The notes beneath the pieces are model-generated. The model was not told the DNA's origin. It worked only from the letters and a program-made list of their open reading frames with translations, and ran no database searches. Source: Lathyrus oleraceus (lineage: Eukaryota; Streptophyta; Magnoliopsida; Fabales; Fabaceae). From it: a stretch of 64,000 nt of DNA. This document shows, one piece after another, positions 23,931-35,139 of the stretch; the stretch's first letter is position 1, and each line of letters begins with the position of its first letter. The translations under genes were made by a program, and so were the position numbers. The stretch covers positions 51,976,771 through 52,040,770 of the forward strand of contig NC_066579.1 of NCBI RefSeq assembly GCF_024323335.1, in the 5' to 3' direction.

Positions 23931-24798
23931 TACGGTTTCCCTAAGGGAGTCCCTCCTAGCTTTTGTAGGTTTCTTGTTTGTTGGGTGTTTAGTCTTTTGT
24001 ACAGTTATTTACTTTCGGCATTTATCTGCTTTATCTTATTGCATTGTGTACATATCATTGTTGTGTCTGTTGGCTCTATGGTTTGTTTGTTTGTTGGGGT
24101 GGGATATTCTATGAGAGATAAGCCGACTACCCAGGCTAGAGCGTACACACAGGTTTTAGAATGGATAGTCATGAGGCTTGCGTGGCATGTTGCTACGTTA
24201 AGTCGTTCATGAAGACCCACATTCCAGACGAGGTTTCTTTTGGATATATTCTGTCCTATGGGTGTTCCGTAACGGCATGATGTTCCTTTAGAAATCGTCG
24301 ACTCTGGTGGCCATTTCCCGAGAACTCAGTCGAGGCCTCTCCTCCGAGACGCGTTTATGTTAGCTCTGGTGGGCGCATTCTCGCTGCTCAATCCGAGGAC
24401 CCCGAGACCAGGAACTTGCTTTAGGATGTCCTGTTGAGGGGAGTCAGTGGAGGTCTTTTAGCCCGTAATAATACCAAACCTTCAGTGGCAAACGTATTAT
24501 TCTCGACTAAAGGGCTGAAGCGGACGAACTTCTGTTCTTAGAACCTACCAGTAAGGGGCAGGCTAAATTCAGGAAACCTTAACCTCCAACCAACCCGGTT
24601 TGTTGAAGCAGAGTTTTGATTTCATATTCAGACAGTGCAACCTGACAGATGTTCAAGCAGATACAACAATCCTGATTGACATGCCACTGCACTGCATTCA
24701 CATCATTCTGCATTCATATCATTTAACACATGTTTATCTATTACTAGGGGTTTACATCTTTGTCTTGATTTCGGTCGGGGTTTTCTGGGTCTCTTAAG
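23931..24798 (+). other. Untranslated leader between PBS and ORF1
   Basis: 868 bp without a convincing gene. Short open frames across the LTR/leader boundary do not resemble known proteins. A T-rich stretch just ahead of the ORF1 start (24740-24796) could belong to a leader intron, but no splice pair is obvious. Confidence 0.6.
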
Positions 24799-26650
24799 AT
24801 GGATATTGGCAGAAAGAGACATGTCACCTACAAGTTTCCTGTAGTTTGTTTGGAGCCCATTCAACAGCTGATGAAGTTAATGGATCACGGTCCTCTAGAA
24901 GGATTCTGGAAGAAGTACGGTTTGATTCTGAGTTTCGTTATGGTTCTTTCCAAAGATCAACATGACGCTCTCTTCACACTCCTGCAGTTCTATGACCCTC
25001 CATTGAGGTGTTTCACATTCCCAGGTTATATCTTGGTCCCTACTTTGGAGGAGATTGCCAGTTTTTTCAGAGTTCCTATCAAGTCATAGTTGTTGTTCTA
25101 CAGTTCCGAGTTTCTGCCCGATCTCAACATGGTTGCCTCAGCCACATATTTGGGGAAATTAGTCTTGAAGGCTAATATGTGTCAGAAGGGAGGAGTCAGT
25201 GGTTTTCATTTGAGTTTCCTAGTGGGAGAAGCCGGGAAGAAGCTTGAAGAAGGTGATCAGAGGGGTTTCGGTGTTGTGTTGGCTCTTTGTGTGTATGGGA
25301 TTGTCCTGTTCCCCAATGTTGCCAAATTTGTGGACGTAGACGTAATACGCCTTTTTTGCGTTGGGAAACCCGGTGCCGACCTTGTTGGGAGACTTCTTTC
25401 ATTCAATACATCACAGGAATGAGAATAGAAGGGGAGGATTGTTGAATTGTTGTGCACCCTTGTTTCATAAGTGGTTCAGTTCCCACCTACCCGAGTCGGG
25501 AGCGTTCATTGATGTCAAGGACTCGTTGAGTTGGTCGAAGAGATTGATGAGGTTGAGAGCCGAAGATATTTCTTGGTGGTCTGACCGGAGCTCGCTTCGG
25601 ACAGATGTTATTCACAGTTGTGGGAACTTCCCGAATGTACCATTGGTAGGAAGAAGAGGAGGTATCAACTACAAACCCTCTCTGGTAGTCAGACAGTTTG
25701 GGTATGCGTTAAGAACTCCGCCTTTGGAAAAAGATGTGGAAGAATCTCTATTTTTCCATTCTTCGCCTGATTTGGCCGTATCCCGTAAGGCAGCTAAGGC
25801 TTGGCTCAAGGTGATCAAGAGAGAAAGAAGTGTGCTTGGAAAAGGAGATTGTAGAACTTACCCTCAGTATGAAGAGTGGCTCCAGGGAAGAGTCGAAGAG
25901 TTCGGTCTGCCGTTTCCTGTTGAAGAGCCTTTGTATCCACCTACTCCTGAGCAGTCAACAATGGTGAGCCGAGAGGAGTATGAAAAATTGAAGAATGCCA
26001 TGGAGGAGCTTCAAACTGAAAACTCTGAGTTGAGTGTGAAGCTGCAAGACTGTATGCATCAATTCCATGAGGCAGAATATCAGAAGGGGGAAGTCGTCAG
26101 ATTGCAGGAGGAAGCAGAGAGGAAAATAGCTGTGAAGGTGGACTTCTTCAGGAAGACAGACAAAGCCCTAGGATCATCCAGTTCTGAGTTGAGGCGAGTC
26201 AAACAACAGTTAACAGATGCTCATGGTAAGTTAGCTGGCTGGAAAGAGCAATGGGATACATTTTTAGCTTCTAGGAAGATAAAGGAGGAGGAGATGGTGG
26301 CCGAATTGACTGGTCAGATAGAGAAGTTGAAGATTTTGCTGAAGGAGAAGAACAATGAGCTTCTTTGCGCCCGTTCAACCAATGGCTACCTCACAGATCA
26401 ACTCAATAAAGCTCAAGGACAAATTGAAGAACTCAAGGTGCTGGCAGGTTTGAAGAAATCCAGACTTGAAGAGGTATTCAGAGAAGATAATGTGAATTAC
26501 TACATGGAGCACATCAACGAGTTGGATGGAGTTATTCACAAGAGGAATCTGCTTATCCGGCATTTGGCAGAATTTCCAAATCATCCTGACACAGTGGCAT
26601 TGCTGGCTGAAGTGAGGAGCAGTCCTTATGGGTTGTATACAGGAGGTTGA
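24799..26650 (+). pseudogene. ORF1 of the Ogre-like element (plant mobile domain/DUF7745-like, coiled coil)
   Basis: The extra 5' ORF characteristic of Ogre elements. Residues 1-96 (MDIGRKRHVTYKF...) form the start of a region resembling the DUF7745/plant mobile-domain-like family. The frame is interrupted by TAG at 25087-25089, continues in the same frame to about 25350, then needs a frame change, most likely at the T6 run 25352-25357. It continues as a long open frame (from NPVPTLLGDFF near 25365) to the stop at 26648. The C-terminal ~200 residues are strongly coiled-coil (repeated Leu/Glu/Lys heptads, for example around 26000-26500). The role of ORF1 is not established. With one stop and one frameshift this copy is inactive, but about 430 codons in the second part remain open. 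Confidence 0.8.
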
Positions 26651-26925
26651 TTCCTGATTTTTGTTCCTCTCTTTACTTATTGTATTGTAGTGATGATCCA
26701 CAGACTTGTTGTGGAGATCCTCTCTTGATGTACTGTCGGCTAAGGCTCTTCTCTTTGAACTTATCTATTGCAGACTGGAATCAAGGGGTTAGAATACCCT
26801 TTGGAATCGATAAACATGTCCTTTGCATTGCATAACATCATCTGCATATTTGCATCCAACATCTCATGTTTATTCATTTGTGGGTATTCCCTTTCTCGGT
26901 TTGGTTTGGTTGATCTCTGCTTATT
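26651..26925 (+). other. Spacer between ORF1 and gag region
   Basis: No gene seen. It contains acceptor-like sequences (TCTATTGCAG at about 26764-26773) that could belong to a spliced leader, but no matching donor can be assigned with confidence. Confidence 0.4.
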
Positions 26926-27066
26926 ATGGAGGTTCCCAGGAAGAGTAATGTGACCTATCATGTCTTCAATACCAAGATCGGCCCATCGCGTCAGATAAAA
27001 GCTTTGATTACTCCTGACCATGTGGTTTTGCAGGAATTGAGAAGGGGGTGCCTTAAAATTGAATAA
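26926..27066 (+). CDS. Short 46-codon ORF between ORF1 and gag
   Basis: ATG at 26926 opens a frame starting MEVPRKSNVTYHVF and ending GCLKIE, stop TAA at 27064. The first residues resemble the ORF1 start (MDIGRKRHVTYKF): M-x-x-x-R-K-x-x-V-T-Y. This may be a truncated relic of a duplicated ORF1 or the true start of a spliced product, since a TTTTGCAG acceptor-like site follows at about 27105-27112. It is too short to assign a function, and chance cannot be excluded. Confidence 0.35.
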   Translation: MEVPRKSNVTYHVFNTKIGPSRQIKALITPDHVVLQELRRGCLKIE

Positions 27067-27212
27067 GCAGCGCATTGCATACCATGCATATTAACCCTTG
27101 TTTGTTTTGCAGGTGTCACAGCAGTGTCTAATGTTTGTTCCCTGTTTCATGCATTATTGGTCCCAAGCGAGTCCACAGGTACCCGACAAAGGAAAATCAT
27201 CCGCAACTAGCG

Positions 27213-29397
27213 ATGGACTAGGTACAGAAAGAGCTGGCTGATATGCGTGAAAGGATGGATCAGTTCATGACATTGATGACTGGTATGGCAGAAGGCCAGG
27301 AAAAGCTGAGGGAATTGGTTGAGCAACCGAGGCCCGATCCAGAGGTGGAGATACCAAATGCTGAGGGAAACCCTGGCAACCCTGGGAACGCTGATAACCC
27401 TGTGAACACTGGTAACGCGAGTAACGCAAATGCTGATGGAAACCCGGATAATGTTGGCAACACGGGGAATGTTGGAAATGGTATTGGCGGAAGGTACAAT
27501 GTGAATCAAGGAATTCGGATTAACGAGCGCCCCGTTACTGAAGAATATCAGTATGATCATTTCTCTTTGCACGACGAAGCCCATGAGACCACCCGCCGTA
27601 TGGATGAGCTTGCTGAGAAGCTCAGATCTTTGGAGTCTCAAAATTCCTTAGGTTTTGATGTCACAAACCTTGGTCTAGTTCAGGGGGTGAGGATTCCTCA
27701 CAAGTTCAAACCCCCTACTTTTGAGAAATACAATGGGGCTTCTTGCCCACGCACTCATCTCCAATCTTATTTGGGAAGGTTGGGAGCTCACACGGAAGAT
27801 GAAAAGCTATGGATGTACTATTTTGAAGATAGTTTAACTGGAGCTTCTCGTGAATGGTATTCTCATTTGTCTCGCACTACCATCAAGAGTTGGAAAGACT
27901 TGGCAGAGGCTTTTGTCAAGCAATATCAATACAACTTGGACATGGCTCCAAATCAGACTTTGTTGCAAGGAATGTCTCAGACTGCCAAGGAGACCTTTAG
28001 AGAATATGCTCAGCGTTGGAGACAGATTGATGCGTCCGTCCAACCCCCTATGTCTGAAAGGGAGATGGCGGACATGTTCATGAACACTCTCCAAGGCAAT
28101 TATATTGAGAGATTGGTTGCTTGCCCGTCAATCAGCTTTGCAGAGATAGTAATTGCTGGAGAAAGAATCGAGAGTCTGTTGAAGATGGGCCGAATTCAAG
28201 ACAATAGTGCTTCCAGCTCATCAGGTCCCAAGAAACCGTTTGCTGGTAACGGTCAGAAAAGAAGAGAAGGCGAGACAAGCGTTGTGTATGCCGGCAGAGG
28301 CAGGGGCAGAGGACGCCCTAATTATTATCAAGATCAGGTGGCCGCAGTCACTATTCCAACACCTGCTCCTCAACAGCAACAACAACCGTAGTATCATCCG
28401 CAACAGCAACCCAGGTACAACAATCAGCAACAAGGAGGTAATCCGGGTCAGTAGAGACACTATCAACAACATCCAAGGCAGACGGACCGGGTCATTGAGC
28501 CAATCCCAATGCCTTATTCTGTGTTACTTCCCAGGCTGATCGACCTGAATCTGGTTACGTTGAGAACTCTGGCCCCACCAATCGATCCCAATAATTTTCC
28601 TAGAGGTTATGATGTCAACGCCAGATATGCTTTTCACTCCAACGCACCTGGCCATACTACAGATAATTGCAAGGCTTTCCAGCTAAAGGTACAAGATTTG
28701 AGAGATGCCAAGGCTATCAATTTTCTCCGGTGCCTAATATTATCCAAAACCCGATGCCAGCCCACGGCGGGCAGAGGATTAATGTTGTTGGTAGTGGGGA
28801 AACTTTGAATTTGGTTTCTGATGTGACTAAAGTGAAGACTTCGCTATCGGTGGTTAAAGACCGACTCTTGAAAGGACAGATTTTCCCGGGCTATGGGGAA
28901 GAGTGCAGAAATTGTCAAGCTGCCGAGAATGGATGTGACAGTTTGAGAAGGGGTATTCAGCAACTGATAGATGAAGGTTGTCTTCAGTTCTATCAGACCC
29001 GTCCAGTGAAGAATGATATGTCGACAGTGACGATTTATTTCACTCCCGAAGAAATATATGTTCCCGAGAGACCCGCTCTGACAACAATATATTTCCTAGA
29101 AAGTACAGAACCAGCAACGGTGAACATGAAAGTCCAGCACCAGTTACAATTTACTTTGACAGCCCTCAACCGGCTTTGGTTAGTCCAGTCACCATCACGG
29201 TACCAGGACCTGTTCCGTATGAGAAAGACAGTGCTATCCCGTGGCACTATGGGGCTGATATCTACTTCCAGGGGCGGAAAGTTGACGATGAAGACATTGA
29301 CATTGGTAGCTCCGCTGTAGACAATGTTTGAGGGGTGGGTGGCTTCACTCGCAGTGGACGCCTATTTGCACCATCAACATTGCGCACGAATACTTAA
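27213..29397 (+). pseudogene. gag of the Ogre-like element
   Basis: Probable start ATG 27213 (a TAG follows at 27219); the main open part runs 27243-28391. The N-terminal region has an Asn/Gly/Pro-rich tract (about 27355-27490, repeated GN and NPGN steps). The retrotransposon gag core follows, with FKPPTFEKYNG, then SYLGRLGAHTEDEKLWMYYF and REWYSHLSR..SWKDLAEAFVKQY. An RGRGRGRP stretch and a Gln-rich tract follow. TAG codons at 28389 and 28452 interrupt it. A zinc-knuckle-like segment (AFHSNAPGHTTDNC, about 28629-28670) has Tyr where the first Cys is expected. Frame changes are needed at the T-run 28721-28724 and near 29135. TGA at 29329 and TAA at 29395 precede the protease frame. The capsid protein therefore cannot be made intact. 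Confidence 0.88.
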
Positions 29398-30594
29398 GCT
29401 GAGGCAGCTGCCAAGGCTAAAGGAAAGCAGGTAGCCACCGAAGAGGTTACTACTGAGGAAGCTCCTCCTAAGACCGCATTCGAGAAGGAAGTGGATGAGT
29501 TTATGAGGATTATCAAGAAAAGTGACTACAAGGTAGTTGACCAGCTAAATCAGACACCCTCAAAGATCTCCATTCTCTCACTATTGATGTGCTCTGAGGC
29601 GCATAGAGCAACCTTGTTGAAAGTACTGAATATGGCCTATGTTCCACCAGAGATAACTGTTAACCAGCTGGAGTCGGTAGTTTCAAATGTAAACGCTAGC
29701 CATGGGCTAGGCTTCACCGACTATGACCTGACATCTGAGGGCAGGAATCACAACAAAGCTTTGCATATCACAATGGAATGCAAAGGGGCGGTGCTTTCCC
29801 ATGTTTTGGTTGATACAGGCTCTTCTCTTAATGTTCTTCCAAAGAAAGCCTTAATGAAGTTGGATTGTGATGGCATCATCCTGAGGCCAAGTAATTTAGT
29901 TGCGAGGGCTTTTGATGGCTCTAAGAGATCTGTCTTTGGCGAAGTTAAGTTGCCAGTTAAGATTGGACCGCAGGTGTTCAAGATCACCTTTTATGTGATG
30001 GATATCCAGCCTGCCTATAGCTGTCTGCTAGGTCGGCCCTGGATTCATGTTGTCGGCGCTGTTACTTCTACTCTCCACCAGAAGCTCAAATATGAACTAG
30101 AAGGTCAGGTCGTCACTGTCTGTGGTGAAGAGGATATTTTTGTTAGCCACCTGTCTACATTTAAGTATGTGGAGATGGATGGCGAGATGCATGAGATGCT
30201 GTGTCAGGGCTTTGAAGCCATAAACATCAGTGAGGTCACGCCCGAAGCTGTCTTTTCACCTAAGTCCGAGAAGGTCGGGACTTCTATCTCTTCATATAAG
30301 CAGGCTGTTGAAGAGGTTAAAGCTGGTAATGCCCTAGGTTGGGGCAAATTTGTGGAGCCAATCATCAAAGAAGACAAGTTTGGATTGGGGTTTACTCCGG
30401 GGTCTCAGAAGAATGAAGTCGGTACTTTCTCCAGCGGGGGTTTGGTTTCTCCCCACATCATCAATGTTGCAGATGAAGACAAGGCTGACAACGACTGTGA
30501 CTTAGATAGCTGGATTCGCCCGTGTGTCCCGGGAGAAAAGCTCAACAATTGGTCGTCTAAAAAAATCGTCCGGGTTACTCTACTGAAAGAGTAA
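29398..30594 (+). pseudogene. Aspartic protease region of the Ogre-like element
   Basis: Open from just after the TAA at 29395 to the stop at 30592. It contains the retropepsin active site VLVDTGSSLNVLPKKAL (about 29799-29850) and, downstream, SCLLGRPWIHVVGAV, the usual LGRPW motif of plant gypsy proteases. The role in the family is cleavage of the gag-pol polyprotein. The region itself is undamaged over 367 codons from the ATG at 29491, but the gag frame feeding into it is broken. It ends next to an intron-like AT-rich gap, the position where Ogre elements carry a spliced intron. Confidence 0.9.
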
Positions 30595-30864
30595 TTTTTA
30601 ATGTTTTCCTTTTATTACATGCATAATAAAGTCTTACACCTTGCCCAAGGTGTAATGACTCATCTGTAGGGCCATCCATTTAGTTATATTTCGCAATTAT
30701 TTTCATCATCAATAAAGGACAGCTTTTGCAAATAATTTTGTGTTCTCTTTCTTTCGAATATTTTTACTTTTACACGATAAAAATGGCAATGTTTCTTTTT
30801 CGTTTTTCTTTCCAAAAAAATCTCCCGTTCTAAGGTAAAGCTTGATCCTCCATCATGCAGAGAT
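30595..30864 (+). other. Putative Ogre intron between protease and reverse transcriptase
   Basis: An AT-rich gap with no shared open frame. It has a long T-rich tract (about 30690-30826) and acceptor-like sites TTCTAAG (30834) and CATGCAG (about 30864). An intron at this place is a known property of Ogre elements. The exact donor and acceptor are not resolved. Confidence 0.55.
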
Positions 30865-32150
30865 GATCACCCGGATCTCACTGCTAACGACACTGCTATG
30901 GCCAAGTATGACTTCGACAATCCTATCTATCAAGTCGGAGAAGGGGTTGAGGAAGATCGTGAATTGCCTGAAGAGTTAGCCAGGTTGTTGAAATAGGAGG
31001 ACCGAGCTATTACACCTTATCAGGAGGTGATTGAGACCGTCAACATTGGTACCGAAGACGACAAGAAAAAGATCAAGATAGGGGCCAGTCTACAGGCCGA
31101 GGTGAAAGAACAGTTGACCAGTTTGCTTCGTGAGTACGTCGACATCTTTGCTTGGTCTTACCGAGATATGCCAGGTTTGGATACAGACATCGTTGTGCAC
31201 AGGTTACCGTTGAATGAAGATACGCCGCCAGTGAAGCAGAAGTTACGTCGAACTCATTCTGACATGGCAATGAAAATCAAAGAAGAAGTTCAGAAACAGT
31301 GGGATGCAGGGTTCCTCGCTGTGGCTAGTTACCCACCATGGGTTGCCAATATCGTACCAGTACCCAAGAAGGATGGCAAAGTACGGATGTGCGTCGATTA
31401 CAGAGATCTGAATAGAGCTAGTCCGAAAGAAGACTTCCCATTACCTCACATCGATGTTTTGGTTGATAACACAGCTCAGTTCTCCGTATATTCTTTCATG
31501 GATGGTTTCTCCGGTTATAATCAGATCAGGATGGCACCGGAAGACATGGAGAAAACGACATTCGTCACACTGTGGGGTACCTTCTGTTACAAGGTCATGC
31601 CTTTTGGGTTGAAGAACGCAGGGGCAACGTACCAACGGGCTATGGTAACACGTTTTCATGATATGATTCACAAAGAGATCGAATGCTTTGTGGATGATAT
31701 GATTGCCAAGTCCCGAACAGAAGAAGAACATCTGGACAATCTGCAGAAGTTGTTTGAACGTCTGAGAAAGTTCAAGTTAAGGTTGAATCCGAACAAGTGC
31801 ACTTTTGCAGTGCGAACTAGTAAGCTGTTAGGTTTCATTGTAAGTGAAAGAGGAATAGAGGTAGATCCTGCGAAAGTAAAAGCTATTCAAGAAATGCCTG
31901 CACCTAAAACAGAAAGATAGGTTCGTGGCTTCCTGGGCAGATTGAACTACATTTCACGGTTCATATCTAATCTTACAGCCACATGCGAGCCATTGTTCAA
32001 AATGCTGAGAAAAGAGCAAGAGGTCAGATGGAATGATGATTGTCAGAAAGCCTTTGAAAGAATAAAAGAGTATTTGCAAGAGCCCCCGATTCTAATGCCT
32101 CCAGTAGAGGGAAGACCGTTGATCATGTACTTGACGGTGTTAGAAAGGTC
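30865..32150 (+). pseudogene. Reverse transcriptase of the Ogre-like element (C-terminus deleted)
   Basis: One frame from about 30865, with TAG at 30994 and at 31918. The RT core shows ANIVPVPKKDGKVRMCVDYR, then DLNRASPKEDFPLPHID, the YSFMDGFSGYNQI block, MPFGLKNAGATYQR and the catalytic FVDDM box (about 31689-31703). NYISRF and the thumb/connection follow, up to LIMYLTVLE at about 32145. There the frame jumps directly into sequence belonging just ahead of the second RNase H. The gypsy-type RNase H that normally follows RT is therefore missing. The TAG at 31918 falls where relatives usually have Gln before VRGFLG. Confidence 0.92.
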
Positions 32151-32600
32151 AAATCGAAAGATTGCGAGGAATCACTCCCGAAGGAGGGGCCTGACCCTGA
32201 ATCCGAATGGATTATGATGTTTGATGGGGCGGTCAACGTCAATGGTCGCGGAGTTGGTGTAGTGTTGATCATGCCGGAGGGGGTTCATATGCCATTTTGT
32301 GCCAGAATAACTTTTCCCTGCACCAAAAATGAAGCCGAATACGAAGCTTGTATCCTAGGACTTGAGGAAGCCATCAACCTACGGATTAAAACCCTGGATG
32401 TATACGGGGATTCAGCTTTGGTCATCAATCAAACCAACGGGAAATGGTATACATATCAGCCGCATTTGGTTCCTTACAGAGACTATACGAGAAGATTGTT
32501 GACTTTCTTTACGACGGTGAAGCTGCATTACATTCCTCGTGAAGAAAACCAATTTGCTGATGCTTTGGCTACCTTATCTTCGATGATTAAGGTGCTATGT
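32151..32600 (+). pseudogene. Second (archaeal-type) RNase H of the Ogre-like element
   Basis: From the deletion junction at about 32150, then open from 32214. Shows the type-I RNase H acidic residues in order: MMFDGAVN (Asp), NEAEYEACILG (Glu), VYGDSALVINQ (Asp) and FADALATL (Asp). This extra RNase H between RT/RNase H and integrase marks the Tat lineage (Ogre, Retand and relatives). The domain looks intact although its upstream partner is deleted. Confidence 0.85.
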
Positions 32601-33881
32601 TGGAACTACATACCCAGAATTGATGTATCTCGGCTTGATATACCCGCCTATGTGTTTGTTGCTGATGCAGTATCTGATGATAAGCCGTGGTATCATGACA
32701 TCAAGCGTTTCCTGAAGAGTCAAGAGTATCCAGCTGGGGCGTCTTCGAATGATAAGAAGGCGTTGAGGAGGTTAGCCGGTAGCTTCTTTCTGAACCCGGA
32801 TGATACGCTGTACAAGCGAAATTTCGACATGGTCTTGCTCAGATGTGTGGACAAGCAGGAAGCGGACATGTTAATGCAAGAAGTATATGAGGGATCTTTC
32901 GGTACCCATGCCGGAGGACATGCGATGGCTAAGAAGTTGTTAAGATCGGGGTATTATTGGTTAACAATGGAGGCAGACTGTTGTGCATACGCCCGAAAGT
33001 GTCACAAGTGCCAGATTTACGCAGATAAAGTGCATATCCCTCCAAGCCCATAGAATGTCATGTCGTCACCTTGGCCTTTTGCAATGTGGGGCATTGATAT
33101 GATTGGCAAGATCGAGTCGACTGCTTCCAACGGCCATAGATTCATTTTGGTCGCTATTGATTACTTCACCAAGTGGGTGGAAGCGGCATCCTATGCGAAT
33201 GTTACGAAGCAGGTGGTAGCCAAATTTCTGAAAAGAGATATCATCTACAGATACGGAGTTCCCGAGCGGATCATTACTGATAATGGTTCGAATCTCAATA
33301 ACAAAATGATGGCAGAGCTTTGCCGGGACTTCAAAATCGAGCATCACAATTCTTCCCCTTACAGGCCAAAGATGAATGGCGTTGTTGAGGCAGCTAACAA
33401 GAATATTAAGAAGATTGTGCAAAAGATGGTGGTAACATACAAGGAGTGGCATGAGATGTTACCGTTTGCATTACATGGGTATCGAACTTCAATTAGAACA
33501 TCCACCGGGGCAACACCTTATCAGCTTGTATATGGCATGGAAGCGGTTCTTCCGGTTGAAGTCGAAATTCCTTCTTTGCGGGTCCTGATGGATGTTAAGC
33601 TTGATGAAGCAGCTATATGCCATGGACAACTATATCAGAGACGGAAGAAGAGAGCATTTGATTAGAAAGTGCGCCCTCGGGAGTATCAAGTCGGTGAATT
33701 GGTACTCAAAAGAATTCTTCCTCCCAACACAGATCACAGGGGCAAATGGACACCGAACAATGAGGGTCCATACGTGGTTAAAAGGGTTTTCTCTGGCGGA
33801 GCTTTGATGCTAACAACCATGGATGGCGAAGACTTCCCATCCCCTGTCAACTCAGACGCAGTTAAAAAATACTTCGCATAA
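32601..33881 (+). pseudogene. Integrase of the Ogre-like element
   Basis: Same frame as the RNase H. The N-terminal HHCC zinc-binding module is visible (HAGGHAMAKKLL ... CCAYARKCHKCQ, about 32908-33015). TAG at 33051 interrupts the linker. The catalytic core has Asp in MWGIDMIG (about 33086), Asp in RIITDNGSNL (about 33272) and Glu in VVEAANKNIKK (about 33385), so the D,D(35)E set is complete. A second TAG at 33663 separates the core from a C-terminal part (VRPREYQVGELVLKRILPP ... DAVKKYFA) ending at 33881. The family role is inserting cDNA into the genome. The stops make this copy non-functional. Confidence 0.9.
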
Positions 33882-33940
33882 TTAGCCCGCTGGACAAAAG
33901 AAAAAGAGTCCAGGCAGAAAAAAGGGCATCCCGACAAACC

Positions 33941-34000
33941 AAAAAATAAAAAATAAAAAATAAAAAATAAAAAATAAAAAATAATAAAAATAAAAAAAAT
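33941..34000. repeat. (AAAAAT)n simple repeat after the integrase
   Basis: At least five AAAAAAT-type units in a row followed by irregular A-rich sequence, 60-120 bp after the integrase stop. Probably a slippage-prone tract in the 3' untranslated region. Confidence 0.9.
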
Positions 34001-35139
34001 GTACACCCGGTGAGTCGAAAACCCGAAAGGGCGGCTCAGGCAAAAAAGGGTATCCCGGTGGATCGAAAACCCAAAAGGGCGGTCCACGCAAAAGAGGGAA
34101 TAAGCGAATGACTGCAATCTGAGTTCATCCGTGTTGTATCACCGTTTCATTCAATCCGGCAATCTTCGAAGGTTAAAGATCGACTAATCATCCACTTCAA
34201 AAAGCAAGATGAGCAGAGCGTCTCAAGGTCATACGAGCCATAGCAGAGTCGAAACTCAGTGGGACCCCGTATCCATATTACCATTAGGATAGTTTCTTTT
34301 GTTCAATTTATAGCGATCGTCTCTTTTCAGGGATCAGCTTCTTGATGTACTCGCCTATTCCTGGCACAAATTTTTCAACCAATAAAAGTCGAATAATTCA
34401 GTTAAAGAGCCTCTTTATTTTTCATTTAGCAGTTTGTTTGCGAAAGATGTCTGAATTTTTGATAAAACATATTGCATCTGAATATAATGGTGGCTTTTGC
34501 AAATGATTTGCACAGGAAAACATTTAAAATTGCTTCGAATGTGCTTAACCCCGGACGGTGAATTCAAACCGAGTAATTCCCCCTGGGACATACGTGTGTG
34601 GTTGCAGGTCACAGATGCCAAGTCATGAATCCTCATCCCCAAGCGGTTGACAAAGTCTCTCCTCAGCAGAGCATGTGCCCCAGAGGAGTGACACCTTGTA
34701 TCCCCGGCAACAGCGGAGTAGTTGCATACCCAACAGACAAGAGGGCGGTGCCCCCAGTGTTCATCTCATTCTCCAGCAGATTATTTTTAATAGATTTGTC
34801 TAGCAAGTTCATATCACCCGCAAAGGTCGATTCCTACGACATTTCCCCGGGAAGTACTTTCCCCACAGACTCTCCTCACAGAGCCTCGCCAAACAAAGTT
34901 CCCATAGTTGATACTCCCCCAGCAAGGCCAACTTTTCAAAAAAGGGAAAGCCGATTTATTTTCGGTGGCTCCCCGGTCCCGGCAAACGGATCATTCCCCA
35001 TAGAGCATTCGAAGATTGATACAATGATTCGTTCCCTGCCGGAGTTTGCTTCCCCAAGCAGATTTCTTTTTGCACCATGCATAACATTTGCATTTGCATA
35101 CATATCAAGCATACACATAAGCTGATAAACAGGTTCTTC
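34001..35139 (+). other. 3' untranslated region of the Ogre-like element, proximal part
   Basis: No credible gene. Starts with two ~60-bp near-repeats (GTCGAAAACCCGAAAGGGCG at about 34013 and GATCGAAAACCCAAAAGGGC at about 34060). The rest has scattered CCCCAGCA/CCCCGGCA-type words. A 175-codon open frame at 34598-35125 has no recognisable domain and a composition that looks non-coding. Confidence 0.6.

Noticed and set aside
23691..24212. 173-codon open frame spanning the 5' LTR end and PBS
   Set aside because: It crosses the LTR/PBS boundary, is Phe/Cys/Leu-rich and has no conserved domain. A chance frame.
28207..28539. Alternative-frame ORFs over gag (28207-28539, 27207-27641 minus and similar)
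   Set aside because: They are shadows of the gag frame, which carries the recognisable Ty3-gypsy capsid motifs.
34598..35125. 175-codon open frame after the integrase as a possible extra retroelement gene (env-like)
   Set aside because: No membrane segment or domain. Pro/Ser-rich reading of a region with CCCCAGCA-type repeats; composition fits untranslated sequence.
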